From positions 1-43,399 of the forward strand of contig JBLHGU010000024.1 of assembly GCA_047615875.1 (NCBI GenBank): 43,399 bases of DNA, read 5' to 3'. Within the stretch, counting starts at the first letter, position 1. Every line of letters begins with the position of its first letter. Of this stretch, positions 1 through 8,555 are shown in pieces. The notes below the pieces were generated by a model that had not been told where the DNA came from, searched no databases, and worked only from the letters and a program-made list of their open reading frames with translations. Both the position numbers and the translations under genes were made by a program. This DNA is from JBLHGU01 sp047615875 (lineage in GTDB: Bacteria; Pseudomonadota; Gammaproteobacteria; Arenicellales; CAJQKF01).

Positions 1-851
1 CCCGTGGCAGAAGCAGCGTGGGGAGTTAGCACAACATTCGAGGCTTGCCTTAACACCTCTGGTACAACCGGCTCGGCGGCAAACACATCCAGTGCCGCAC
101 CTGCAATGCCGTTATTTTCAATTCTTTGACACAATGCGGCTTCATCTACCACAGAACCTCTCGCCACATTAACCAGTCGACCATTGGGTCCCAGCGCATC
201 GAGTACTGATGCTGAAACTATATGATTGGTATCACCACCACCGGGTAAGCACACTACCAACCAATCCACAACGGATGCCATAGCCTCAATATCAGCATAA
301 TAGCTGTAGGGCTCATTCGGTTGTTCATTTCTGCCATGATAGGCCACGCGCATTTTCATTGCCTGTAGACGTCGAGCAAGCTCCTTACCAATTCTTCCCA
401 GACCGACAATACCAACCGTTCGGCCAGACAGTTCAGTTGTCAGTGGAAACTCTCCAGACGGCCACTGCCCTGCCCTGACAAATTGATCGGACTGGGGAAT
501 TTGACGAGCAAGGGAGATCATCAGGCCAAGAGCCAATTCTGCCACTGCATCATTTAATACGTCAGGTGTATTGGTAACCGGAATACCCAGTTGTTTCGCA
601 ACATCAATATTGATTGAGTCATAGCCAACGCCAAAACAACCAATCATTTCCAGATTCGGTAGTTTTTCGAACTCCTCTGCTGAACAACCCACATGACCAT
701 TGGTACCAACTACGCGAATTTTACTGCCAACTTCATTCAGCATGGCGTCTTTATCCTCTGCGCAATAAAGACGATGTATGGTGCATCGGTCTTGAAGCAA
801 ACCTATGTGTTGTTCCAGATTTGATGCCATTAATAGCAGGTGATCAGTCAT
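1..851 (-). CDS. D-isomer-specific 2-hydroxyacid dehydrogenase, 3' end outside window
   Basis: NAD(P)-dependent reduction of a 2-keto acid, of the glyoxylate/hydroxypyruvate or 2-keto-aldonate reductase type. Translating the minus strand from the ATG at 851 gives about 283 residues without a stop, up to the window edge; family members are about 310-320 aa, so only the C-terminal tail is missing. Visible motifs in order are the Rossmann loop VGLGRIG, NVARGSVVDE with the catalytic Arg, AAEP with the catalytic Glu, and LTPHAASAT with the catalytic His at the very edge. An Arg after the second Rossmann strand (YHGR) would suit NADPH. It lies 65 bp downstream of a gluconate-5-dehydrogenase-like SDR on the same strand, so an operon is likely. 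A role in keto-aldonate reduction is inferred from context; the exact substrate cannot be read. Confidence 0.88.
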   Translation of the reverse strand, partial: MTDHLLLMASNLEQHIGLLQDRCTIHRLYCAEDKDAMLNEVGSKIRVVGTNGHVGCSAEEFEKLPNLEMIGCFGVGYDSINIDVAKQLGIPVTNTPDVLNDAVAELALGLMISLARQIPQSDQFVRAGQWPSGEFPLTTELSGRTVGIVGLGRIGKELARRLQAMKMRVAYHGRNEQPNEPYSYYADIEAMASVVDWLVVCLPGGGDTNHIVSASVLDALGPNGRLVNVARGSVVDEAALCQRIENNGIAGAALDVFAAEPVVPEVLRQASNVVLTPHAASAT

Positions 852-916
852 AGTTTATTCACAAATTTCAAATTAATTTTAAAAGGAACTCGAATTCTTA
901 CAGAGCTTGCTAAAGT

Positions 917-1681
917 CTATACACAGCTACCCATGCCACCATCGACATAAAGGATATGGCCGTTGACAAAGTTAGAAGCGCTTGAGGCAAGAAATATCGC
1001 CGCGCCACCGAGTTCTTCAACCTTACCCCAACGACCCGCAGGTGTTCGTTGCTTTAACCAGGCGGTAAATGTTTCATCAGCAACCAGTGCTGCGGTTAAC
1101 TCTGTTTCAAAATAGCCCGGCGCAAGTCCATTAGCCTGGATGTTGTATTTCGCCCAATCTGTACACATACCCTTGGTTAAATTAGCCACTGCGCCTTTAG
1201 ATGCGGTATAGGGTGCGATTGATGGCCGTGCCAGAGCGGTCTGGATAGAACATATGTTGATAATCTTGCCTTGTTTGCGTTCGATCATATGGCGAACCAC
1301 TGCCTTGCTCACATTAAACACAGAGTTCAGATTCAAATTCATTAATCGATCCCAGTCTTCGAACTCGAAATCTTCCAACGCGGCGCGATGCTGCATTCCC
1401 GCATTATTAACTAGAATATCAATAGGGCCGGTCTGTTCCAGCTCATCAACTTTCTCCGCCACCTGTTGCCGATCGGTTACATCAAATACACAATATTCAG
1501 CGGAAAGTCCCGCCTGATCAAAAAGTGCTTTGGCTGCTTGTAATTTTTCGCTGGATCTTCCATTAAGAATAATTGTTGCACCCGCGCGTGCCATTGCCAG
1601 AGAAAGGGCCAAGCCAATACCCTGACTAGAGCCGGTCACCAAAGCGCGACGACCGTCCAGATTAAAAATTTCATTTGTCAT
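917..1681 (-). CDS. SDR-family oxidoreductase, gluconate 5-dehydrogenase-like
   Basis: Classical short-chain dehydrogenase, 254 aa, cytoplasmic. It shows TGSSQGIG (cofactor loop, about residues 16-23), NNAG (about 91-94), a Ser upstream of the YTASK catalytic Tyr/Lys pair, and the C-terminal VDGG typical of the 3-oxoacyl-ACP-reductase-like group. The N-terminus (FNLDGRRALVTGSS) and NGR after the second strand resemble gluconate 5-dehydrogenases, which interconvert 5-keto-D-gluconate and D-gluconate. The divergent neighbour at 1799 looks like L-idonate 5-dehydrogenase, whose product is 5-keto-gluconate, so the two would form the classical idonate-to-gluconate pair. Function within the SDR superfamily is hard to fix from sequence; the gluconate assignment rests on overall resemblance and context. 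It probably heads a minus-strand operon with the 2-hydroxyacid dehydrogenase. Confidence 0.85.
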   Translation of the reverse strand: MTNEIFNLDGRRALVTGSSQGIGLALSLAMARAGATIILNGRSSEKLQAAKALFDQAGLSAEYCVFDVTDRQQVAEKVDELEQTGPIDILVNNAGMQHRAALEDFEFEDWDRLMNLNLNSVFNVSKAVVRHMIERKQGKIINICSIQTALARPSIAPYTASKGAVANLTKGMCTDWAKYNIQANGLAPGYFETELTAALVADETFTAWLKQRTPAGRWGKVEELGGAAIFLASSASNFVNGHILYVDGGMGSCV

Positions 1682-1730
1682 TACAGGAAACTACATTAAG
1701 AATTTGTCAGCCATTATAATAGAGCATATT

Positions 1731-1769
1731 GTCACTTACCGCTGATCGATATCAGAGGTGTAACGTGAC
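1731..1769. promoter_or_regulatory. nested inverted repeat in divergent promoter region, possible operator
   Basis: Between the divergent SDR and idonate dehydrogenase genes lies CTGAT-CGAT-ATCAG (1742-1755), flanked by GTCAC (1731) and GTGAC (1765-1769). TATAAT-like hexamers sit on both sides (1715-1720 and 1775-1780). The position between two divergent genes of one pathway fits a shared operator. No matching regulator gene lies nearby. Inference only. Confidence 0.3.
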
Positions 1770-1798
1770 CAATTTATAATATTGAGGTGTTACCCATC

Positions 1799-2845
1799 AT
1801 GCGCGCAATCGTTGTTCATTCTGCAAAGGATCTTCGTCTCGATCAGCAACCAGAAACCAGCCCGGGGCCGGGACAGGTCGCCATAAAAGTTCGCGCCGGT
1901 GGCATCTGTGGTTCGGATTTACACTACTTTAATAACGGTGGATTCGGCGCTATCCGAATCAAAGAGCCGATGATTCTGGGCCATGAAGTATCCGGTGAAA
2001 TAGCTAGTATAGGAGAAGGTGTTGAAGGATTGGCTGTTGGCAATCGTGTGGCGATAAACCCCAGCCTGCCCTGCCTGCAATGCGAATACTGTCAACTCGG
2101 CCAACATAATCATTGTCTGGATATGCGCTTCTATGGTTCCGCCATGCGCTTCCCACATGTTCAGGGAGCATTTAGTGAGCGTTTGATTTGCGAAGCGAGA
2201 CAATGCGTGGTTCTCCCACAGGCTACAGATTTCCACCTGGCAGCATTCGCCGAGCCTCTTTCTGTAGCGTTGCATGGCATTAACCGCATCGCTGAAGTGG
2301 GTCAAGGTTTAAGTGGCAAACGTGTTCTGGTTTCTGGTTGCGGACCCATAGGTGCTCTGGCGATCATGGCTGCAAGGCACTCCGGCGCAATGGAGATTGT
2401 TGCAGTAGACGTCGCTGACCACGTACTTTCCGTTGCCAGCACAGTTGGCGCCGACCACACGGTTAATGTTGCTAACAATACTTCTGCATTGAAACAATTC
2501 GAAGGGGGTAGGGGCTATTTTGATGTAGTCATTGAGGCCTCGGGCACCGAGTCCGCCTTGCATTCTGCCATACAACTGATTCGTCCCCGTGGCGTGCTAA
2601 TGCAACTGGGACTAGGTGGTGACGTGACTATTCCTATTAATACCTGTGTGTCGAAAGAAATCGCCTTGATTGGCACATTTCGCTTTCATGAGGAATTCAA
2701 CTGGGCCGCACAATTGATTGGCCAGGGCGTTCTTGATCTTTCGCCCTTGCTCAGTGCAGCGATCCCCATGGAATCTGCCGCAGAAGCATTTGCTTTAGCA
2801 GGCGATCGAAGCCAGGCGGTTAAAGTACAGATAGCGTTTAATTAA
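1799..2845 (+). CDS. L-idonate 5-dehydrogenase-like zinc alcohol dehydrogenase (MDR)
   Basis: Zinc-dependent medium-chain dehydrogenase of 348 aa. The ATG at 1799 is preferred over the in-frame GTG at 1787 because GAGG at 1784-1787 then sits at normal ribosome-binding distance. It has CGSD with the catalytic-zinc Cys, GHE with the catalytic His/Glu, a four-Cys structural zinc lobe (C-x2-C-x2-C-x7-C, around residues 93-107), and a Rossmann loop GCGPIGAL. The N-terminal part (GGICGSDLHYF, then EPMILGHEVSG) resembles L-idonate 5-dehydrogenases that oxidise L-idonate to 5-keto-D-gluconate; sorbitol or galactitol dehydrogenase is the alternative. It is followed at 26 bp by an extended SDR and then another SDR, so the three probably form one plus-strand operon. 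Confidence 0.8.
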   Translation: MRAIVVHSAKDLRLDQQPETSPGPGQVAIKVRAGGICGSDLHYFNNGGFGAIRIKEPMILGHEVSGEIASIGEGVEGLAVGNRVAINPSLPCLQCEYCQLGQHNHCLDMRFYGSAMRFPHVQGAFSERLICEARQCVVLPQATDFHLAAFAEPLSVALHGINRIAEVGQGLSGKRVLVSGCGPIGALAIMAARHSGAMEIVAVDVADHVLSVASTVGADHTVNVANNTSALKQFEGGRGYFDVVIEASGTESALHSAIQLIRPRGVLMQLGLGGDVTIPINTCVSKEIALIGTFRFHEEFNWAAQLIGQGVLDLSPLLSAAIPMESAAEAFALAGDRSQAVKVQIAFN

Positions 2846-2871
2846 AAGCCAGTTTCAAAGAGATTTAATAC

Positions 2872-3849
2872 ATGAGTAATGAAGTATTTTTAGTAACCGG
2901 CGCTATGGGCTGTATTGGCACCTGGGTGCTTCGACACCTTCTGGATCAGAAGGCAAACGTACTTGCTACGGATCTTTCCGAAACGCCTGAACGTGCCCAC
3001 CTGGTTATGACCGAAGATGAGGTAGCAAGCATTAACTGGGCGAAGCTGGATGTAACTGATCATAAGGCTGTCAATCGCCTGGTTGCAGACAATGGAGTGA
3101 CTCATATTGTGCACCTGGCCGGGCTACAGATTCCCTTTTGTAAAGCTAATCCAGTGGTTGGCGCTGCAGTCAATGTTTTAGGCACTGTCAATGTGCTTGA
3201 AGCCGCACGCCACAACAATGTGCAAGGAATTAGTTATGCCAGCTCCCTCGCGGCACTTGGTCCCGACTCCTGCTATCCAGATAAACCGGTTAAGGATGAT
3301 GTAACTCCCATACCTGTTTCGTTGTATGGAGTCTATAAGGTTGCCAATGAGGGCACAGCAAAAATCTATTGGCAGGATTGGCAAATTGGCAGCGTCGGAT
3401 TGCGTCCCTATATTGTTTATGGTGTGGCACGGGATCAGGGCATGACCTCTGATATAGCCAAAGCGGTTTTGGCTGCGGCGGCAGGCAAGCCCTACCATAT
3501 CCGCTTCTCGGGACAGGTCGCCCTTCAATATGCCAGTGATACGGCTGAGACATTCATTCATTCTGCACGAGCAAACTACCAGGGTTCAGCAGTGTGCAAC
3601 CTGCGAGGTGATGTGCTGGAAGTTTCGCAGTTTGTCGACATCCTGAAACAGATTTGCCCTTCTGCAAGAATTACATTTGAGGCCAGTGCACCACTGCCAT
3701 TCCCTTCTGACCTTGACGACAGCGGCATTCGGTCTATATTGGGATCATTACCCCATACTCCTTTAGAGGAGTCCATCAAAATCGACCTCGGTCGTTTTGA
3801 AAACCTGTTAAGTGCAGGTAAAGTTAACTTATCTCAATTGGAAAACTAG
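2872..3849 (+). CDS. NAD(P)-dependent epimerase/dehydratase family protein (extended SDR)
   Basis: 325-aa extended SDR. The cofactor loop GAMGCIG is near residues 10-16, HLAG follows the fourth strand, and the catalytic pair is in YGVYK (about residue 152). Family members act on nucleotide sugars, or on free sugar acids as uronate or erythronate dehydrogenases do. The length (325 aa, against about 265 for uronate dehydrogenase) and the absence of a nucleotide-sugar pathway immediately beside it leave the substrate open. It sits in a run of three plus-strand dehydrogenase genes, 26 bp after the idonate dehydrogenase-like gene and 11 bp before the next SDR. The AAAGAG upstream of the ATG is a modest ribosome-binding site. 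I infer a dehydrogenase or epimerase acting on a sugar-acid intermediate of this cluster. Confidence 0.78.
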   Translation: MSNEVFLVTGAMGCIGTWVLRHLLDQKANVLATDLSETPERAHLVMTEDEVASINWAKLDVTDHKAVNRLVADNGVTHIVHLAGLQIPFCKANPVVGAAVNVLGTVNVLEAARHNNVQGISYASSLAALGPDSCYPDKPVKDDVTPIPVSLYGVYKVANEGTAKIYWQDWQIGSVGLRPYIVYGVARDQGMTSDIAKAVLAAAAGKPYHIRFSGQVALQYASDTAETFIHSARANYQGSAVCNLRGDVLEVSQFVDILKQICPSARITFEASAPLPFPSDLDDSGIRSILGSLPHTPLEESIKIDLGRFENLLSAGKVNLSQLEN

Positions 3850-3860
3850 TTAGTAAGCCT

Positions 3861-4619
3861 ATGAACAATTCAGCAAAAACAGCAGTTATTACAGGCGCAG
3901 GCGCAGGCATTGGTCGTGCAACAACCCTTACCCTGTTACGCAATGGCTACAACGTGGTACTAACAGGAAGACGTGAAGCGATTTTACAGGAAGTTATTGC
4001 AGAGGCCGGACAGAACGGATCATCTGCTTTGGCGGTTGCCGCAGATGTTGGAGACAAAGATCAGGTTGATCGTATTTTTGATCGCTGCATGGAAACCTTC
4101 GGCAGAGTTGATGTGTTATTCAACAATGCCGGGATCGGTGCCGCTCCAGTTGATATCGACGAACTCGATGTATCGGCATGGAGTGCGGTGATTAATACCA
4201 ATATTACCGGTTCCTTTTTGTGTGCAAGACGTGCCTTCGCTGAAATGAAGAAACAGTCTCCACAGGGTGGTCGAATTATTAATAATGGCTCGATCTCAGC
4301 TCATGCACCCAGACCTAACAGCACGCCTTATACAGTGAGCAAACATGCCATAACAGGCCTAACTCGATGTCTCGCGCTGGATGGACGACGCTATAACATC
4401 GCTTGCGGACAAATCGATATTGGCAATGCCGAAACAGAGATGGCGAAACCCCTGGGTGAAGGTACTGCTCAGGCCAATGGATCTATCATGTCTGAGCCTT
4501 TGATGGACGTGCAACACGTGGCCGACTCAGTACTGAACATGGCGAATCTGCCTCTGGAGTCTAATGTGTTATTCATGACCATAATGGCGACAAAAATGCC
4601 GCTTGTTGGACGGGGTTAG
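3861..4619 (+). CDS. SDR-family oxidoreductase
   Basis: 252-aa classical SDR. TGAGAGIG is the NAD(P) loop (about residues 11-18), NNAG follows strand four, and the catalytic Ser-Tyr-Lys set is in NGSIS and YTVSK. An Arg pair after strand two (TGRR) favours NADP(H). The C-terminus ends without the VDGG signature common in FabG-like members. It is the last gene of the three-gene plus-strand dehydrogenase run and converges on the XylD-type dehydratase with only 28 bp between their ends. The substrate is unknown; a sugar-acid or polyol dehydrogenase role is inferred from neighbours only. Confidence 0.8.
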   Translation: MNNSAKTAVITGAGAGIGRATTLTLLRNGYNVVLTGRREAILQEVIAEAGQNGSSALAVAADVGDKDQVDRIFDRCMETFGRVDVLFNNAGIGAAPVDIDELDVSAWSAVINTNITGSFLCARRAFAEMKKQSPQGGRIINNGSISAHAPRPNSTPYTVSKHAITGLTRCLALDGRRYNIACGQIDIGNAETEMAKPLGEGTAQANGSIMSEPLMDVQHVADSVLNMANLPLESNVLFMTIMATKMPLVGRG

Positions 4620-4647
4620 AGTTTAGTCAAATGGAACAGGAAAATTC

Positions 4648-6426
4648 CTAGTGATTATCTCTGGGAATAAAGCGCGAAATCCTTTGAAATTTGGTAGCAA
4701 ATTCAAGGCAACCACCGCCGCCTAACTGACCTACATGGGTTCGATAGAGTTCCTGCCAGGGGGTTTGGTTTTCCAGTTCTGGTGGTTTCCAGCTTTTCCA
4801 TCGATCATTTAACTCCTTGTCAGATAAAAGCACATTAAGTTCTCTGGCATTCAAATCCAGTTTCACCCTATCGCCAGTTTGAAGTATAGCCAGGCCGCCA
4901 CCTACGGCTGACTCTGGTGAAGCATTTAGAATAGACGGGCTCTCCGATGTCCCACTCTGGCGCCCATCTCCAACAGTTGGCAAATGGGTAATACCCTGCT
5001 TAAGCAAATGATCAGGGGGCTGCATATTTACCACTTCCGCAGCACCTGGGTAACCTACCGGCCCCACCCCGCGAATAAATAGAATACAATTTTCGTCAAT
5101 TTCCAGCGCCGGATCGTTCAATCTGTCGTGATAATCCTCTGGCCCTTCAAAGACAATAGCGCGTGCCTCGTGTACCCCTTCGTTGCCTGGGGTGGATAAA
5201 AACCTTTGACGAAATTCATCAGAGATTACTGATGTTTTCATCAAGGCAGAATCAAATAAGTTACCTTTTAATACACTAAATCCCGCATTGTCTCTTATCG
5301 GATCAGCGCAACTACGAATCACTTCCGAATCCTGTGTAGTAATTCCTTGCAGATTCGCGGCAATGCTCTTGCCAGTTACTGTCAAAACATCGCCTGTAAG
5401 ATGCCCGGCGTTCAGCAACTCGGCCATCACAGCCTCGACACCGCCGGCGCGAAAAAAAGCTTCGCCCAAATACTTTCCGGCAGGTTGCATATTTACCAAT
5501 AAAGGTAATTCGTAGCCGTGGGTTTGCCAGTCATCAATATCAAGCTCTATCCCCATATGCCGAGCGACGGCAATTATATGCGGCGGGGCATTGGTCGAGC
5601 CGCCGATTGCTGTATTCAATCGTATGGCGTTGAGAAATGCTTCACGAGTCATGACATCAGAAGGTTTAATATCTTCACGAACCATCTCAACAATTCTAAG
5701 ACCGGTTTGATAGGCCATATTTGAACGCTCACGATAGGGGGCTGGAATCGCGGCGTTACCGGGCAAACTCATTCCGAGACCTTCCGCCAGCGCATTCATT
5801 GTGGACGCCGTACCCATGGTATTGCAGTGGCCAAGGGACGGGGCGGCAGAACAAACCCGCTCCATAAACTCGGTGTAGTCAATTTTACCTTCTGACATTA
5901 GTCGCCGACTTTCCCACACGATAGTGCCTGACCCAGCTAGTTCACCTTTCCACCAGCCATCCAGCATGGGACCACCATTTAGACAGATCGCTGGCAAATT
6001 AACTGTCGCCGCGCCCATCAATTGCGCCGGTGTCGTTTTATCACAACCGGTAGTTAGCACAACACCGTCTAAGGGATAGCCATGTAGCACCTCAACCAGT
6101 CCAAGATAGGCCAGGTTTCTGTCCAGTGCAGCCGTTGGGCGTTTGCCTGTCTCCTGAATGGGATGAACAGGAAACTCGATTGGTACGCCACCTGCCTCGC
6201 GTATGCCAGCCTTTATGCGCTCCGCCAGGTAAACATGAATCTTATTACATGGTGCTAGATCACTGCCGGTCTGGGCGATACCAATCATTGGCCTGCCAGA
6301 TTGCAATTCCTCTCGGCTATAACCCTGATTCTGATAGCGCTCGACATACAACGATGTCATAGCCGGGTTGTCTGGATTATCAAACCATAACTGGCTGCGT
6401 AAAGCAGCTTTTTTCGACTCTTTCAT
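4648..6426 (-). CDS. IlvD/Edd-family sugar-acid dehydratase, D-xylonate dehydratase (XylD) type
   Basis: 592-aa iron-sulfur dehydratase that removes water from an aldonate to give a 2-keto-3-deoxy acid. Three Cys expected to hold the Fe-S cluster are visible: C60 (APCN), C128 (TTGCDK, whose Lys130 is the Mg-binding position) and C201 (GHCNTMGTAST). QSGTSESPS near the C-terminus is the active-site Ser region. The N-terminus (WFDNPDNPAMTSLYVER), IGIAQTGSD and the final IPRDNH closely follow the D-xylonate dehydratase subgroup as I recall it, rather than IlvD (branched-chain) or Edd (phosphogluconate). Substrate range in this subgroup is broad, so gluconate, galactonate or arabinonate remain possible. 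No 2-keto-3-deoxy-acid aldolase or semialdehyde dehydrogenase is in the window. It heads a minus-strand group but lies downstream of the isomerase gene at 6457. Confidence 0.88.
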   Translation of the reverse strand: MKESKKAALRSQLWFDNPDNPAMTSLYVERYQNQGYSREELQSGRPMIGIAQTGSDLAPCNKIHVYLAERIKAGIREAGGVPIEFPVHPIQETGKRPTAALDRNLAYLGLVEVLHGYPLDGVVLTTGCDKTTPAQLMGAATVNLPAICLNGGPMLDGWWKGELAGSGTIVWESRRLMSEGKIDYTEFMERVCSAAPSLGHCNTMGTASTMNALAEGLGMSLPGNAAIPAPYRERSNMAYQTGLRIVEMVREDIKPSDVMTREAFLNAIRLNTAIGGSTNAPPHIIAVARHMGIELDIDDWQTHGYELPLLVNMQPAGKYLGEAFFRAGGVEAVMAELLNAGHLTGDVLTVTGKSIAANLQGITTQDSEVIRSCADPIRDNAGFSVLKGNLFDSALMKTSVISDEFRQRFLSTPGNEGVHEARAIVFEGPEDYHDRLNDPALEIDENCILFIRGVGPVGYPGAAEVVNMQPPDHLLKQGITHLPTVGDGRQSGTSESPSILNASPESAVGGGLAILQTGDRVKLDLNARELNVLLSDKELNDRWKSWKPPELENQTPWQELYRTHVGQLGGGGCLEFATKFQRISRFIPRDNH

Positions 6427-6456
6427 TAAAATTTTCCTGACAATAAATGGGGAGAC

Positions 6457-7296
6457 TTAAAGGTGAAGTGGGTAACGGTCAATAATAGTTTGCACTACTT
6501 CATCTGCTGACTTAGTCCACCAATTGCGTCTGGAGAATATTTCCACCTCCACAGGCCCAGTGTAGCCCGCAGCTTCTACCCAACTTCGAATTTTTTGGTT
6601 ATCTATCACACCGTCACCAGGCATACCTCGATCAAGTCTCACATCACAGGTATCTTGCAACCAGTCCGACACATGCAAATGAATTATTCGATTTCCAGAA
6701 CGCACTATCTGACTCTTCAAACCAGGCTGCCACCATAATGCATAGGTATCCAGAACAATGCCCAACACGTCGTCTTTATCAATACGATCAAGCATATCAT
6801 TGGCCTCGTTCAGCGTAGATATCACCGAACGTAAACCACAAATCATGGGATGAAGAGGTTCAATGGCCAATCTAACTCCCGCATCACGGGCATAGTCTGC
6901 CAACTGTGCCAGGCTGTCTTCTGCCCTGGATCTTGCGCCGTCGATATCCCGTTCTGAATTGGCTAGACCACCCGTAATCACCACCAGGGAATCTGCTCCC
7001 AGATTGCTAGTCTGTTCTAACAATTTTCGGTTGGCATCCATGGCTACAGTCAGATCTTCCCGGGGATCTTCTGCCAGCAATATCCCTGGACACAATGCGA
7101 CAGGTTTGACTCCATTGTCATTCAAAATTGAACGGGCATCCTTATCTGAAATAGCATCTACCTTGTCCCGCCAGATAGCCGTTTGGGGTATGCCATGTTT
7201 CGCGAAACATTCTATGGATTGTTGAAAGTCGCATTGTTCCATCAGAGTGACCTGATGAATGCAGTATCTATCCTGCTCAATTGTGTTCGAAGTCAT
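6457..7296 (-). CDS. sugar phosphate isomerase/epimerase family (AP-endonuclease-like TIM barrel)
   Basis: 279-aa xylose-isomerase-like TIM barrel. The expected metal-binding acids and histidines appear in order: Glu in LAIEPLHP, Asp in VLDTYALWW, His in HLHVSDW, and a late Glu in VEVEIFS. Family members include hydroxypyruvate isomerase, tagatose and erythrulose epimerases, IolE/IolI-type inositol enzymes and dehydroshikimate dehydratases. The reaction is therefore isomerisation, epimerisation or dehydration of a small sugar or keto-acid. It lies between an SDR (17 bp upstream) and the XylD-type dehydratase (30 bp downstream) on the same strand, indicating one operon. The start at 7296 gives a normal family length. 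The specific substrate cannot be assigned. Confidence 0.82.
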   Translation of the reverse strand: MTSNTIEQDRYCIHQVTLMEQCDFQQSIECFAKHGIPQTAIWRDKVDAISDKDARSILNDNGVKPVALCPGILLAEDPREDLTVAMDANRKLLEQTSNLGADSLVVITGGLANSERDIDGARSRAEDSLAQLADYARDAGVRLAIEPLHPMICGLRSVISTLNEANDMLDRIDKDDVLGIVLDTYALWWQPGLKSQIVRSGNRIIHLHVSDWLQDTCDVRLDRGMPGDGVIDNQKIRSWVEAAGYTGPVEVEIFSRRNWWTKSADEVVQTIIDRYPLHL

Positions 7297-7312
7297 AAGT
7301 TAAGTTCCATAT

Positions 7313-8044
7313 TCAGTAGGTAGCTCTACCGCCAGTGACATCAAACACCTGGCCAGTAGTAAAACCACATAGAGGGCTTGCCACCCAGGCAGTCATATCG
7401 GCAATTTCACGCGGTGTGCAAAATCGACCCATAGGAATTTTGGATTTTTTCTCAGCAATATACTCTTTAGTCATCTCCCCAAATAATCTGGTTTCAGTAA
7501 TTACCGGCGCTATTGCATTGACTGTGATATTGCCCGGTAACAACTCTCTAGCCAGTCCTTTCACGTAGCCAATAACACCAGATTTTGCCGCACCATAGGC
7601 ACAAGCCCCTGGATTACCCTCTTTGCCTGCTACCGAAGCAATCACTACAATCCTGCCATAGTCATTACTACGCATATGATTTATAACCACACGACTACAT
7701 AGAAACACACCGGTAAGATCAACAGATATAACCTGATTCCATTCATCCAACGTATATTCCCAGGCGGGTTTAGTTGGACCATTTACACCGGCATTGGCGA
7801 CTAGTACGGAGATATTACCCAGACTGTGCAAGGATTTTTCATAGGCTGCTGCAACCGCTTCTTCATTGGTAATATCAACATCACAATGGCTATGAAAAGC
7901 CTTATCGTCGCGAATAGGATCGCAATCCAAATCCCAACCACAAACATTCGCCCCTAGTTCGGTTAGTCGATGGGAGATTGCCAGGCCTATACCACGAGCT
8001 GCTCCGGTAACTATTACACTGGCGTTATCTAATTCAAAACTCAT
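7313..8044 (-). CDS. SDR-family oxidoreductase, FabG-like
   Basis: 243-aa classical SDR with TGAARGIG (about residues 13-20), an Asp after strand two (GWDLDCD) that favours NAD(H), NAGVNG after strand four, and the catalytic Ser/Tyr/Lys in IASVAG and YGAAK. The C-terminal region ends in a DVTGGRATY tail. It is the first gene of the minus-strand operon with the TIM-barrel isomerase and the dehydratase, and it is divergent from the MaoC-type hydratase gene with 71 bp between them. Context suggests oxidation or reduction of a sugar-acid or polyol rather than fatty-acid synthesis, but the sequence alone does not decide. Confidence 0.82.
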   Translation of the reverse strand: MSFELDNASVIVTGAARGIGLAISHRLTELGANVCGWDLDCDPIRDDKAFHSHCDVDITNEEAVAAAYEKSLHSLGNISVLVANAGVNGPTKPAWEYTLDEWNQVISVDLTGVFLCSRVVINHMRSNDYGRIVVIASVAGKEGNPGACAYGAAKSGVIGYVKGLARELLPGNITVNAIAPVITETRLFGEMTKEYIAEKKSKIPMGRFCTPREIADMTAWVASPLCGFTTGQVFDVTGGRATY

Positions 8045-8115
8045 TAAGGTCTAACCTTCCGTTTCTGTTGCAGTGGCTTTAATATCGTACTCCCCGAATT
8101 TATAACGAGAAGAGC

Positions 8116-8547
8116 ATGTCAAATTTCCACGTTAATATTGGTGAGCAGGCGTCTTTCACAAAGACGGTATCTGAAAGCGATGTTTATATGTTTGCCGGCA
8201 TTACCGGTGATTTTTCGCCGAATCATGTAAACAAAGTCTATATGGAAAACACCTCATATGGAAAACTAATGGCCCATGGTGCGTTATTGGTTGGTTTTAT
8301 GTCGACGGTATCTACCATGGCCATTCAACATACCAGAGATACAGAGGAAACTCCGGTATCACTAGGCTATGATCGCATTCGTTTTTTAAAACCTGTTTTC
8401 ATTAGCGACACGATTACCGTTCATTACGAATTCACCCATATTGATACGGAGGCCAAACGCTCCAATGCAGATATTAAAGTGACTAATCAGGATGGCGATC
8501 TGGTCGCAGTAGCCGTGCACATTTTGAAGTGGGTGCCAAATAGCTGA
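8116..8547 (+). CDS. MaoC-family (hot-dog) hydratase
   Basis: 143-aa single hot-dog domain with the hydratase-2 motif: GITGDFSPNH supplies the Asp32/His37 dyad, followed by the AHG turn (MAHGALLVG). Proteins like this hydrate or dehydrate enoyl/3-hydroxyacyl-CoA esters ((R)-specific enoyl-CoA hydratase, PhaJ type), and some act on methylmalyl/mesaconyl-type CoA esters. It is a lone plus-strand gene between two minus-strand operons, divergent from the SDR at 7313 and convergent with the Gfo/Idh/MocA gene (8 bp gap). A fused CoA-transferase lies about 1 kb away on the other strand. Together they hint that one branch of this sugar-acid cluster proceeds through a CoA ester, which is inference. 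Confidence 0.83.
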   Translation: MSNFHVNIGEQASFTKTVSESDVYMFAGITGDFSPNHVNKVYMENTSYGKLMAHGALLVGFMSTVSTMAIQHTRDTEETPVSLGYDRIRFLKPVFISDTITVHYEFTHIDTEAKRSNADIKVTNQDGDLVAVAVHILKWVPNS

Positions 8548-8555
8548 AGGCAGGA

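Noticed and set aside
614..853. 79-codon plus-strand open frame
   Set aside because: Antisense to the D-2-hydroxyacid dehydrogenase, whose minus-strand frame is open with family motifs; no domain in the plus product.
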